Shown here in pieces: positions 37,009 through 48,900 of a stretch of 64,000 nt of DNA. The translations under genes were made by a program, and so were the position numbers. The DNA is from Scleromitrula shiraiana (Eukaryota > Ascomycota > Leotiomycetes > Helotiales > Sclerotiniaceae), in contig JABELC010000003.1 in NCBI GenBank assembly GCA_028455995.1, positions 1,488,001-1,552,000 of the forward strand, written 5' to 3'. A model generated the notes under the pieces. It saw nothing but the letters and a program-made list of their open reading frames with translations, was not told the origin of the DNA and made no database searches. The first letter of the stretch is position 1, and every line of letters begins with the position of its first letter.

Positions 37009-38023
37009 ATGCCACCTCGAATACCCATACTTTCACGCCTAGGCGTGTCATCCTGTAAGTTGTGTTTGCGATGAATATGTAGTATTGTATTTAATGGTTA
37101 TTCCAGTATGTCTTCGTCCCGCTCAGAGCTCATCAACCTGTTCTCTATCCATCACATCTGTAGCCAATGCATCCACATTCGCTCAACGAAAGTTACATAA
37201 AGATCCATATGCGTTAGCGCAGTCGAAACAGAGGAAAGAGTCAAATTTAGAGAGACAGGCAGTTCTAAAGAAAGAAAGAGAATTGACATTGGGAGATCCG
37301 GTACGAGGAGTGACGACTCCATTTGTAGCATCTTTCGATACCGTTGGTGGATCCACGAGCAGTCCCAATACAACTTCTACACAAGCTTCTGAGGGAGGCG
37401 TTCAGGCCAAACGAGCTGATGATGTTCTCTTGAATCACTTCTTATCACAGTCTGAATTGGAGAAGGCGATTCAGCATTCACGTTCTTTGACAGAACCAAT
37501 CGAAAATGGATTAGCCAAATTGGACCCAGTGAAGGCGGAGGCAGAGCGAAAGCGTTTCGAGGAGAATCATGCTAGAGCAACTGCAGCACTGGCCCGTATT
37601 GTCAATCTAGCAAATGGCAGTTCGAAGGATAAGACGAGAGCGAATATTCGACGTTGCATAGAGACATTTGGACGCCACAAGACGGATGGAGTTTTGAAAC
37701 CCAGAGCACCAGTGAACGAAGCCACAATAGGGGAAGGTCATGTTTTACCAGGGAAGACACCAAGAGCAGGACCAGACACAGGAAGTTCTGAGGTTCAGAT
37801 CGCAATTCTGACTGCAAAGATTAGAGTGCTTGCGAATCAATTGGAAATGGAGCATGGGCAGAAAGATAAGGTCAACAAAAGGAACTTAAGATTATTGGTA
37901 CACAGAAGGCAGAAATTACTTGCATATCTACAGAAGAAGGAGCGTGGTAGTGAGAGGTGGCAGAACCTAATTACTACTTTAGGTTTGACCCCAGGTACAT
38001 GGAAAGGGGAAATTAGTCTGTAA
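37009..38023 (+). CDS. Mitochondrial small-subunit ribosomal protein uS15m
   Basis: Predicted 320 residues from exons 37009-37054 and 37107-38023. The first exon supplies MPPRIPILSRLGVSS, a basic Arg/Ser-rich import sequence. The C-terminal S15 domain is clear: GSSEVQIAILTAKIRVLANQ, then KDKVNKRNLRLLVHRRQKLL. The long, charged N-terminal extension is typical of fungal mitochondrial S15 proteins (yeast MRPS28 type). It binds 15S-type rRNA in the mitoribosome small subunit. Confidence 0.9.
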
Positions 38024-38212
38024 TATCAATGTATATGCCACAGGTTCAAAGCATGTATTATAATAACTCGGTATGTAGGTGTGTCATGCAATTTTTGAAC
38101 TCAATATCCGTAATCTCCCTACGCCTGCCCACCAACTAAAAAACCACAAAACTTTGACAGCATAGGGCCGGGCCTAATGAAACGAGCAATAAAAAAATAT
38201 GGGCGAGCCGTC

Positions 38213-39472
38213 CTAAAATACACTGATATAATTACCGATTCTCTCCTTTTGGTTCTGTGCTATGCATTCGGCAATCCATGTGATATTACGTATTTCCTAC
38301 TTCGGTCAGTAATTGCTATCAAGAACGATGACGAATTCCATACCTGTTCTCTTAGTTTAACCCACGCATAGACAATAGCGTATGTGAACTGTCTTGTGAA
38401 TGCACCCTTGGAAATTTCCATCTCCTTTTGGTAGAACAAATCTTCTAAGCTCTTCTCATTACCTCCTGCACCTCCACTCATATTTCCAGCTCCAGTGGTA
38501 CCTTGTCCCATCCCAGTAGCATCGAAGTATGATTTGTAGTCGCTTATACCATCAACCGCAAGTCTAACGCCCTCAATATCTTCTGCCCTTGAGAGCAAGA
38601 TGGTCCCTGCTGGAGATAGACGTCCAAAATTAGGATAGAGCTTTTGGCGGTCTTTCTTGGACAGTTCTGTACCAAATGAATTGAGCGTAATGTTGATAGC
38701 TCTTCGATCAGCTTCAAACTCAAGTATCTCAGACATGACCTCAGCTGTCGGTGTGCCGGCCATATCAGCATCGGTATTAACGAAGTTGTAAAAATCCTCC
38801 AAGTAGTTCTTGTATAACGTATTGCGGACGATTTCAATATTGAGTTCATCCAGGTCTTGGTGACTTAAGCTTCCTTTAAAATAAGGTGCTAATGGCGTTT
38901 CGATCAAGACGCTATTGTATAGTTCTTCAATGTTGGTAGCTACACAGAGAACAGGCATTGTCTCGAACCAACCAAGGGGATGGCATCGCTCCAGTAGTTC
39001 GCGGGTATCTCGCTCGTGTAAAGTTCCGGTAATCAGAAGTGCTACATTATCGATCATATATCCATATGTAAGATAATCCATAAACTTCGCAAGGGAGCCA
39101 ACAGCATTGGCGCGGAGGTATCGAAATTCGGAGATGAGTTTATCGGTGGTTTTAGCGGCGAGGGTTGAGGTAGAAGGATTAGGTGGAAGAGATGCTAGGA
39201 AGTCGCCGTATGCAGGTCCAAGTTGAAGCTTGAGATCTATTTGGTTTTGTGAGTATTGAATATGATTAGTTATATGGTCGAAAACTGATGCTTACCGTCG
39301 ATAGTCTCGCACTGAACCAAGTTGGAGTAGTTCTGGCCTGTCAAGAGCCCATTGCGATAACCTCTGACGATACCCTCAATGTAACTGTGAATCTGTTAGA
39401 ATTGATACCACAAAATGAATCAAACAGCATTAGAACTTGCCCGTTCTGAACATTGAAGAAAAGACCCTCCAT
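38213..39472 (-). CDS. VMA6: V-type ATPase subunit d
   Basis: Predicted 365 residues from exons 39472-39441, 39384-39296, 39236-38344 and 38296-38213. It is the central-stalk subunit d joining the V1 rotor to the V0 ring in vacuolar and endomembrane proton pumps. MEGLFFNVQNGYIEGIVRGYRNGLLT at the start, YGYMIDNVALLITGT, CHPLGWFE and the end ITWIAECIAQNQKERIGNYI are family signatures. The first intron (39440-39385) uses a GC donor (GCAAGT) with a normal AG acceptor, since no GT donor keeps the frame. Only 287 bases separate its ATG from that of NOP58 on the other strand. Confidence 0.94.
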
Positions 39473-39759
39473 CTTGTAATATTCTCTGTGAGTAAGATCT
39501 TTCGTGCTTCAAATTGTCTGGACCAAACCAAGTTGCCTTCGTTGGAGCTACTTGCATGGATTATGAGCATCGTGCATTTCGATCACCTGACTCGAAGCGC
39601 CAAACCCAATGAGGTACCCTTGGCTTTAGAGATTATCTCACTAGCGTCTGCCACTATTTTCAAAAAAATTATTCCTGGAGAAAAATCTCGAGCTCTTCTC
39701 AGAATTTCGACGTCCATTGAATTACACCACAACGAAGAGTGTTGTACCTATATTTCACA

Positions 39760-41585
39760 ATGGCGCCCTTATTTATTCTTACAGAGACTGCCGCGGGCAT
39801 GGTCTTGTTCAAGGCCGACAAAAAAATCCTAAAAAAAGATGATATTTCTTCAGAAATCGAGACGGCGGAGGGTATCAATGGCTTGTGAGTGCAATTGATT
39901 CGAAATCGCATTCTGTTAAACAAAGCAGCAGTTTCTAACATGTGCCGATTTGATAACTTAGACTAAAACTTAAGCAATTCCAAAAGTTTGACAGTGCTGC
40001 GACAGCTTTGGAGGAGGTTGCCGCTCTGGTCGAGGGAAAAGTTTCACCTATGCTCTCGAAATTGCTTGATACTTTGAAGGATGAAAAGAAAGCATCTCTC
40101 GCAGTGGCAGATCCCAAATTGGGCCAGGCGATCAACAAAATCCCTGGCTTGACCCTCACACCAATTTCTGACGCGAAGACCAATGATATTTTCCGTGGAA
40201 TTCGCGAGCATTTACCGTCTCTTATCCCAGGTCTCCTGCCCGAACACATATCCACCATGTCTCTCGGTCTTTCACATTCTTTGTCGCGCCATAAGCTCAA
40301 GTTCTCACCCGATAAGGTTGATACCATGATTGTTCAAGCTATTTCATTGTTGGATGATCTGGACAAGGAGCTCAACACATACGCTATGAGAGTGAAGGAG
40401 TGGTACGGATGGCATTTCCCTGAAATGGGCAAGATTGTGAACGACAATTTGGCTTACGCTAGAGTTATTTTGAAGGTTGGCATGCGAACCAACACTTCCA
40501 ACACCGACCTCTCAGATACTCTCCCTGAAGAAATCGAGACTGCGATCAAAGCCGCCGCCGAAGTTAGTATGGGTACTGAGATTACCGATGAAGATCTGGA
40601 GAACATCAAGCTCTTGGCCGAACAAGTTGTTGGCTTCACTGAATACCGCCAACAGCTATCAAGCTATTTGTCTGCTCGTATGCAAGCAATTGCTCCCAAT
40701 TTGACAGAGTTGGTTGGTGAGTTAGTTGGAGCTAGGTTGATTGCCCATGCTGGATCACTTATGAACCTGGCCAAGAGCCCTGCCAGTACAATTCAAATCC
40801 TTGGTGCTGAGAAGGCATTGTTCAGAGCTCTTAAGACTAAACATGACACACCAAAATACGGTCTCATCTATCACGCTTCGTTGGTTGGACAAGCTACCGG
40901 AAAGAACAAGGGAAAGATTGCTCGTATGTTGGCTGCTAAGGCTGCTATTGGACTTCGTGTCGACGCTTTGTCAGATTGGAGTGCTCAAGGTGAAGGCAAG
41001 GGTGACGATGTTGAGGACGAGGAGAGATCTGCATTAGGAGTTACTTCACGCGCTAAGATTGAACGTCATCTCCGTGGTCTCGAGGGAAAGCCTTTAGTTT
41101 CTAGAACTGTTGCTGTTGGACCAAATGGCAAGACTGCTACTACCCCTGGCAAGTGGGAAGTTAAGGAAGCCAGAAAGTACAATGCTGATGCCGATGGACT
41201 CACTGGTGACGAACCTGCTGCTGGAACTCCAGCTAAGAAGGAGAAGAAGAGCAAGAAGTAAGTGCATATTCAAAGTAGTCATCACGTTTACCTACTAATT
41301 ATCGATAGGCTTATTGAGGAGGTCGCAGAAGCCTCAGAGTCAGAATCTGAGAGTGATGCCTCTGAGAAGAAGGCCAAGAAGGACAAGAAGGAAAAGAAGA
41401 AGGATAAGGAGGCCAAACGTGCTGAGAAAGAAGCCAAGCGTGCCGAGAAGGCAGCGAAGAAAGCAAAGAAGGAAAAGAAATCTAAGGAAAGCGAGGAAAC
41501 CCCAGAAGTCAATGGCAAGAAGCGAAAATCCGAAGACGATGTTGATAAGTCCGAGAAAAAGAAGAAGAAGAAGAGCAAGAACTGA
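39760..41585 (+). CDS. NOP58: Box C/D snoRNP core protein Nop58
   Basis: Predicted 565 residues from exons 39760-39884, 39962-41257 and 41309-41585. It is a core protein of box C/D snoRNPs, guiding 2'-O-methylation and early pre-rRNA processing in the nucleolus. The N-terminal NOP5 domain, coiled coil and Nop domain are present (ILGAEKALFRALKTKHDTP, YHASLVGQATGKNKGKIAR, AAKAAIGLRVDAL). The third exon codes almost only the Lys/Glu/Asp tail (KKE/D motifs). The second-intron donor itself makes an in-frame TAA after KKSKK, so intron retention would yield a protein without that tail. Confidence 0.95.
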
Positions 41586-41980
41586 TAGATCGGATCATTT
41601 TCATCTTTCAATTCTGTATCATAATGCTTCGGATATCATGAGTCTGGGCGTATAGGGTTGTTTTTGTTTATATCATGGCGTCAGGATGGCCGAGTCTGGG
41701 TATTGTCTTTTAGGCTTAAATGCTCTTGCATAACATATTTTGCACTACTAAAATGTTAACGTATTTAAAAGTATTGAAGTAAATTATCCTCCTATATTTT
41801 GTCTACTAAAACTATATTTCAATGTGCATATAATCATAATTCTATCAAGTATTAATTTTGATATTGATGGAAAACTACAAGCACTACTTCAGTGAGAGGA
41901 GCTGGTGACTAAGCGAGTCAATCTTAAAGCTTTCGCATGTATAACATTTATTAACTTGCGCTCCAAAGCTTCAACACATC
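41586..41980. other. Spacer between NOP58 and Hub1-like gene
   Basis: This AT-rich spacer holds the 3' UTR of NOP58 and the promoter of the next gene. Nothing else is recognised. Confidence 0.5.
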
Positions 41981-42685
41981 ATGGCAGGACTTAAACTCAA
42001 AAAACGAGCACGCTCTAGATCTCCAGAACACGATTCCGATAGAAATTATCGCAAACGATCGCGATCACCCAGAAGAGAAAGAAGAAGATCCCCAATTCGT
42101 GAAAGGGAACGAGAATCAGAACGAGATCCCAGACCTCATCGTGATATCGAAAGCGATGATTTAGATATTGCAGGGAAATTCGGCCCTTCTGTTGCTGCAA
42201 AAGTACCAAAGAAAGATGCAGAGAAGGAAAATGATGTCGGAAAACAACAAGAGGAAGAACAAGAAGAAGAAGAAGATACCCTCGACATAGCCAGTAAATT
42301 CGGACCCTCCGCCTTCTCCAAACTCAAATCTACCAAATCATCTACATCCGCATCCGGTCAATCTAAGAACCAGAAGAATATTTCCGATATACCTCCAGCT
42401 CGACCCTCCGCTCCTATACATACATCCGTTTCAGCACCCTCAAATGAACCTATGATTATAGTTCACGTTAATGATCGATTGGGAACTAAGGCCGCGATTC
42501 CATGTTTGGCTAGCGATCCTATTAAATTGTTTAAGGCGCAGGTGGCGGCGAGGATTGGTAGACAACCGCATGAGATTTTGTTGAAAAGACAGGGTGAGAG
42601 ACCGTTTAAGGATGCGTTGACGTTGGAGGATTATGGGGTGGGTAATGGTGTGCAGATTGATTTGGAGATTGATACTGGGGAGTGA
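41981..42685 (+). CDS. Hub1/UBL5-like ubiquitin-fold protein with RS-rich N-terminus
   Basis: Single-exon protein of 234 residues. The N-terminus (about 1-60) is Arg/Ser-rich with several RSRSP motifs, as in splicing factors. A low-complexity acidic stretch follows. Two copies of LDIAxKFGPS occur at about 61-70 and 101-110. The C-terminal 75 residues (about 158-232) resemble the Hub1/UBL5 ubiquitin fold (VNDRLGTKAAIPC, LKRQGERPFKDALTLEDYGV). The end DTGE has no Gly-Gly, so conjugation is not expected. Hub1 acts non-covalently on the spliceosome by binding Snu66/Prp38; the RS region supports a splicing role here (inference). The gene crosses a C-to-G skew switch near 42460. Confidence 0.75.
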   Translation: MAGLKLKKRARSRSPEHDSDRNYRKRSRSPRRERRRSPIRERERESERDPRPHRDIESDDLDIAGKFGPSVAAKVPKKDAEKENDVGKQQEEEQEEEEDTLDIASKFGPSAFSKLKSTKSSTSASGQSKNQKNISDIPPARPSAPIHTSVSAPSNEPMIIVHVNDRLGTKAAIPCLASDPIKLFKAQVAARIGRQPHEILLKRQGERPFKDALTLEDYGVGNGVQIDLEIDTGE

Positions 42686-43220
42686 GGTATGGGACGGGAT
42701 GGGATATTATGAGAGACAACTGGTGATATTTATTGCTTTTTGGCGGTATTTTAAGGGACATACTATGCAGCTATGATATGAGAACCCTAGTTCGCTATCT
42801 TATGGAGCTCGGAGGTCCAGCTATGCAGCCAGGCTATTTGGAGTTGGGGATGTTGTTAGATAGCTGCATGCGAACTATGCATGCTAGCAATTGACACAAA
42901 TGATAGAGACTAGAACTTTGAACCAACTTAATACATCTCTGATTTTCTGACGAAACCTTTTGCACCTATATTCAGGATAATGGTTTGCTGATTACAATAC
43001 CTACCTACCATTGACCCTCTGCCTCCAAGACTCAGCCTTGTCACAACGTACAAAAAAAATTATCTTATCGATAAGCCTCGTCTGTCAAATTCCCTTCATT
43101 TCACAACACATCAACAACCATCCGCCCAAACCAAATAAAATCAATCCTCACACTCCCCACAAGCAACCTTCTTGTGCAACAGATCCCACAAAAAAAGAAA
43201 ACTCAATCAATGCATCCACC
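42686..43220. other. Spacer, promoter and leader of PIG-H gene
   Basis: No separate gene is seen. From about 43080 the plus strand is already very C-rich and G-poor, so the composition of the next gene begins before its start codon. Confidence 0.5.
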
Positions 43221-43871
43221 ATGTTTACCTGTCCGCCAACCCTCCACACCCGTCGTCCCTCCCCAACAACAATCGAATACACCGTCAGCACTCTCCCGCC
43301 CCTAACCGTACCACTGCGACTTCTCCTCCTGCTAACCCACATATTACGCCTCACGCTCGGAATAACCATCCTCCTAATCCTCTACACCCACTACCTCCTC
43401 TATTTCCCCGCACCGCCCATCCTCCTGACCCTCCCAATAGCCATCAACATCCCCCCCACCCTACTACAACTCCTCCACCCCATCACCCACCTCCCCCCCA
43501 CCATCCTCCTCCCAATCTCTCTAATAATCCTCTACCTCCTAATCCTCCGCCCCCACACCACCGAATCCCTCCTCATCCTCCGACACCTCGGTCTCCAGAT
43601 CTCCTCGTCCCCTCAAACCTACCTCTCCACAACCAAAACGCGGTTTATCCCCAGCACGAAGATCATGGATATCTATATAAATGAGGTGTTTAAGGGGTTT
43701 GAGGTTAGGTATGTGCTTGTTGTTGTTGTGGAGGGGGAGCGGGAATTGGTGGGGGTTTTTGAGAGGCTGGGGCCTGGACGGAGGGTTTTGGAGAGAGTTT
43801 GGAGGGGGGGAAGGAGGGGGCTTCTTGGGGTGGGAGTTGAGGGGGAGAAGGAGAGGGATGGGATAAGGTAG
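43221..43871 (+). CDS. GPI-GlcNAc transferase subunit H (PIG-H/Gpi15)
   Basis: Predicted 216 residues, single exon from the ATG of MFTCPPTL. Two or three hydrophobic Leu/Ile-rich segments (about 25-115) precede the PIG-H domain: TTESLLILRHLGLQ, FIPSTKIMDIYINEVF and a C-terminal GPGRRVLERVW. PIG-H is part of the ER complex that makes GlcNAc-phosphatidylinositol, the first step of GPI anchors. The base composition is extraordinary: 43441-43500 has 38 C and no G, while 43801-43860 has 38 G and 2 C. The open frame continues upstream of the ATG without stops, but the C-rich skew alone can explain that. A GTAGGT just before the stop leaves room for another exon. Confidence 0.78.
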   Translation: MFTCPPTLHTRRPSPTTIEYTVSTLPPLTVPLRLLLLLTHILRLTLGITILLILYTHYLLYFPAPPILLTLPIAINIPPTLLQLLHPITHLPPTILLPISLIILYLLILRPHTTESLLILRHLGLQISSSPQTYLSTTKTRFIPSTKIMDIYINEVFKGFEVRYVLVVVVEGERELVGVFERLGPGRRVLERVWRGGRRGLLGVGVEGEKERDGIR

Positions 43872-45113
43872 GTGGGTGGGATGGTGTGTTTAGTGTGTGG
43901 ATGGCTGTGGTTGTGGGGTTATATCACATCGTATGCTCGGGTTTGGAAAATATGTTATTGGACGGGAGGATGGGTGAGAAGTTATGAACGATATGGTTCC
44001 ATGGTTGAAAAGACGATGGATTTTATCTCAACACTCAGCAATTGCATAGAGTGAGAAAATATGAACAGTCATGCACTGGGATATTTTTAATGGCGTCTCA
44101 GGAACCTAACATGATCAAGATCATGGCCAACCTACTTGCTTATGTCATTGGCTAGATCGGGACCGGACATCATATATCAGAACAAGGATTCTCTACCTCC
44201 CGCTTCATTCTCTTCCTTAGAAAGCAGGCAAACAGGCAGAGGGCAACTGGAACAAGGTCAAGGTTAGGTCGTCAGGTGGCATATATGATCCGATATCTCC
44301 AAAAGGGAATCTTCCAGAACACACCTACATATATACCCACCCATCCACCGCATCCATCCATCTACATCTCCTCTATACCTATTCCAGCCAAACCCAATCT
44401 TAAGCAAGGAAGGGATCATATCAAATCAACCACTCACATCAACGGATTCACAGCAGAAAATTCCCTTGTTATTTGCTTCAGTCTAACTCCATTTCACCAC
44501 CGACCAGGATTCTCAGACCCACGCTACGCCCGCAAAATTTGAAAAGATTATACCACCTAGCGCCTCAAAATAAGCCTCTCTGCTGTTTTGCCCAATCCGA
44601 GGCTCAATAATACTACTACATACATTCGGAAGCAAGCAAGCCAGAAACTCGCATACATCCATCCATTCCGCCTCAAGGATCTTCATCTCACCAGCTCCAC
44701 ACACACACCCAAAACGATCCCCGCTACATATGCATGTGAAAAAAGCCCCGGGAACCAAACTACTGCAGCCCTGGCGTCTGTTTCCCAGTTTACTGCACTC
44801 TGTCTGCAGCGCGGTAGTTTTTTTGAGGGGAATCCTAGCACTACGCACTACACACCCACTCCATTAATAAAAAATTAATAACATATCATAGCCGCGCCGT
44901 CCAATCATAATATTCGTAGCGCGTGAAAAATAATCAGTAAAATAAATGAGGAGAAAAAATAAAAGCGGCATAATGCATGTTTCGCGGCTAAGAGCAACGT
45001 TCGTTCGTTCGTTTGCTCGGTTTTTCTGGTATCGTAAAGGAGAAAAAGGGGAGGATGATTTTTTTTAGCGATGTGCGTAAGAAAGAAATGAAAACGATGG
45101 GGTTTTTTTGACA
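43872..45113. other. Spacer between PIG-H and KxDL genes
   Basis: No supported gene. The first 60 bases remain G-rich, continuing the PIG-H skew. Open frames at 44276-44878 on both strands look random. Confidence 0.45.
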
Positions 45114-45916
45114 TCAGTATTCTGGTGATGGGTATCGTTCGCGTGCTTGAGCGTATTCTTTGGGGTGTTTTTTGGCGACTTTTTTGTTGAGAGCTCTATT
45201 TTTAATGTTAGGAGCTTGGGGTGATCTTTGGGGAAAGGCGAGTTTCATAATTTGTAGATTTTTGTAACATATAATATTGGGGGACTTGAGATGAATGAAT
45301 GATATCCATGATGAAGAGATACGAAATAAAGAGATAGAAAGAACTTACGAAACTCGATGTTGAGTCCATTCAAGATTCGCCTTTACCTCCTTTGCGTCTT
45401 GATAACCTTCAGTCAATCTGGCACGGGTCCTCGCAAGACGCTGTTGGGCTATTGCTTGCAAATCCATGATTTCTCGATGTTTAGCATTCAATAGTCCAGA
45501 CCTATGGAATTTTCGTGTTAGCTCGTAAATCCGTCGTATAGAATTAATGAATAATAAAAGGATTTTCCTCACGTTTGAGCCTGCATAGCAAGCGTTCTAT
45601 CCAAAGGCAACGGATCAAAAGCATTAGCAAATCGATCCTGCATATACTCCTGCAAATCGACCCCATTGGCCGAAGAAGTACTATCGTAATCCCCGCTGGC
45701 ACTCCCCGCGTAGCTACTGGCTGTGTAAGTGGAATTCACATACGCGGGAGTGAGACCACCGGATCCGGATGTTGTCACAGACTCGGGGGCTTCTGGGGGA
45801 GAGACTCCATAGGTGGTGGGTTGGGGGGTGTAGTAGGGGTTTGGTTGGGATTTGGATGGGTGGGGGACAGGGATGGGGAGAGTGGCGGTTTGATAGTAGG
45901 TTTGTTGGTAGGCCAT
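45114..45916 (-). CDS. KxDL-motif protein (BLOC-1/BORC subunit-like)
   Basis: Predicted 192 residues from exons 45916-45573, 45501-45349 and 45195-45114. A Pro/Ser/Tyr-rich disordered N-terminus precedes a helical region: DPLPLDRTLAMQAQTSGLL, then QQRLARTRARLTEGYQDAKEV, then KANLEWTQHRV and a Lys-rich end (NKKVAKKHPKEYAQARERY). This matches the fungal KxDL domain, with KANL at the usual KxDL position. Family members belong to BLOC-1 or BORC complexes, which act on endosome and vacuole sorting. The first exon crosses a skew island. Confidence 0.75.
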
Positions 45917-48900
45917 TTTTGATGGATTTTTGAGTTTTCAGTTTATTTCCCTTGAATATGCTTTTTTGATTTTGATGGAGGATGAGATTTGGTGTTAAGG
46001 AGGTTTTCGTAGACTTCGTTGGCAAAAATTCGATTTTAATTTTAATTGCGGGTTTGCTTTGAGAATCAATGCAATGCAATATAATTAATATGAAAAGATA
46101 CGACGACAAGGTTATATCTTGATGATGATGGATGGCAATATTAACACAAGTCAAGCACAGACAGTAGTGTTATATATTTGAGTCAAGTAAAGTAGATAGT
46201 GTCGGATAGTATAGTGTAGTATAGTGTAGTGTAGTATAGTAGAAGTTGGATTGATAGACCAAGGCAAAAGTCCAACGTTATGGAATGAAGCAGCGGTGAA
46301 GAGGTGAATTCGATTGATGATTGTCTTGCAAGAGAGAAGAAAAAAATTAAAAGGAAAGAGAAAGGAAATCTTGAGAAGATAGGTCGATGGCTTCCTTTTA
46401 TACATGACTGGTTTGGTCTGATCATGCTTTTGGAGACTAATGTCAAGAGGGGGAAGAGGAGGAAGAAGGGAGGGCAAGGGAAGGGAAGGGGGAAGGATTG
46501 GCTCGATCCCTTTTCATACTTACATATTCACTTACCTATCTGTATCCTATTTGATAGATGATTGATGGAAACCCCGCGTCAAGAAGGAGAAGATGGAAGA
46601 AGATAGGCTGATCTTTTTTCTCACTTACCTTACTTCCTTACCTAGTACTAGTTTACCAACCAACCTCTTCTACCCATGAGCAAGCATGAATGAGAGCAAG
46701 CAGGCAAGCAAGTATTCCGTCTTTTTTATTATGTTTTTATTTCATTCGATCCTTTCATGTTTATCCCGAACGAACCCTACCATACATGCAGACAGACTGC
46801 AGTAGTGAGTGGTATGGTATGGTATGGGATGGGATAGGATGGTATGGATGGGAAGGATATATGGATATGGAAAGAATATGAATTGATCCTTGAAAGTATT
46901 TCTTTCTGGCTTACACATTTTGTTTGGATTGGTTTATGATTTTATTTGTTGTACAATTTTATTTTTATTTTTTTATTTTTTTTTTAATTTTTTTTTTTCG
47001 TTTGTTCATAAGATTTGAAGATTTGAATTGGACTTGGATTAGATTGATTGATAGATAGATAGCCCGATAACCCGATCCGTATAGTATATGTAGTAGTGAT
47101 TGCATATACCTAGTAAAAAGGATTGGTGGGATGAATTGAGAGAATTTGGAAGGGAAAGAAGGTGTGTGGGATGGAAATGGAAATGGAAATGGAAATATAA
47201 ATTCTTATACAAATATTATGCCCTGGTACTCGTATATGAAATGAAATCCATTGAATTGATACTAGGTATTTCAAGCAAGCAAGCAAGCAAGGAAGGAAGG
47301 AAGTTACGCCGTATGTTATCATGGATGAACACAAACGAGCAAGCGCGCTGACGCTAAAAGATGATGAAAATTCCATGGGTTGATTTCATGGGTTGATTTC
47401 ATGGGTTGATTTCATGAATAACTTAATAATATTATTTGTTGGTTTCGGTTGTACCGATATAAAATCTGATCTTCTGTAATACAGTGGAAATGGAATACAA
47501 CACATATTCGCATCCTAAAAGCAGCATTGGACATTAATTCTACCGGTATGGGAATCTTGGGAATCTTGGGAATCTTGGGATTCCATTTCAATTACAATTA
47601 CAATTACAATTACAATTGCAATGTTACTCTTTGGCGTTTGCTTTGACATACCTACCTCCCCTCCCCTCCCCTCCTCTCCCCAAATGTGATAGCAAACTTG
47701 CTTCGGAATATAAAATCAGATCTATATATCTCGCATTACTCTTACATTACCTAGTAGATAATTTATTTTAATTTCTATCTATCTGTCTCTCCTATGAAAT
47801 GTATATACTTATACAGAATCAGAATCAGAATGAGAATATGAAAAGATGTGGAAGGTTTCTTGACATTCGGATGGATAATGGAATTTTTTTTCTCACCATT
47901 TTCAATTAGGCTTCATTGCAGGAAGATTAGGCTTTTTGATTAGGAGATTTTTCTTCTTTCGGGAGAGGAAGGGGATTTGATGATGGGTTTGAAATGACGG
48001 TAAGAAAATTGATTCATGTATGATCACTAATGTATGTATGTAGAACAACAACATCTACTACCTACTACTACTGTATGTACATTGTATGTAGAAAAGTATC
48101 AGAGTAGGTAGATTTCACGCCCTCTGTTCAGATCTCTATGATCGCCTGTATGCGTTGTCAATTGAGGAAATTCTAACGCTGTTTGCATTTCATTCTTTTC
48201 CCTTTCCTTCATTCAATACCTTACATACTTCCTAATTTTCTTACCTGTTTCTCCCAATCCTCAATCCTTAATTCCCAATCCTCAATTCCCCATCCATCCT
48301 TGTCAACTAGCACAAACAGACCAGTAAAGTCAGCTCCTGTCAATCAATCCATCCATCCAAGAAGCACAAGCGGCGAATTCCCCAAACCACTATCCATCCA
48401 ATTGAATACAATTCCACAAAAAATATAAAAAGAATAAACCGACTGGGCTTCAAGTTCCTTTCCTTGAGCAACGTCCAAGCCGGCGCCGCCGCCAAAGCGT
48501 AAGGTTACTCCTATACTGTCGCTGTTCATGGCATGACATGGAATGGAATGGAACGGGGGTACCGATTCCTAAAAACTTGATCACAAGATCCCTTTCGGTC
48601 CCAGACGTGGAATTAAAAGAGACGTTTGATTTTACCAGCCGGCCAGCTAGCTAATTAGCTTGTGCTGATCATTAGTTCTTCGGTCCTGGATATCATGTCC
48701 AAGGTGAGGGAATAGACTGAGAAGCACACGTCATGAATGGATGGTTGTATTTATCCTTTTATATATGTATCTCTATCTAGAAGATTAGGATTTGTAGATC
48801 CGATATGACGCGATGGGATTAATGACTTTGGTTTATCATGTATATCATCAATTGATTGAGAGCTGAAGAAGTTTACATGTATATCATATCTATAACCCCA

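Noticed and set aside
41288..41611. Phe/Ser-rich ORF on the minus strand over the NOP58 tail
   Set aside because: It is the antisense of a Lys-rich (AAG) tail.
43172..43684. Pro/His-rich ORF in another frame over the PIG-H gene
   Set aside because: It is a by-product of the extreme C-rich base composition; the PIG-H frame has conserved motifs.
46151..46561. Overlapping open frames on both strands
   Set aside because: Composition is low complexity, no conserved motif or splice structure is visible, and the sequence is made of TAGTATAGTG repeats.
47374..47416. CRISPR-like short repeat array
   Set aside because: The copies are directly adjacent with no spacers, and this is eukaryotic nuclear DNA; it is a minisatellite.
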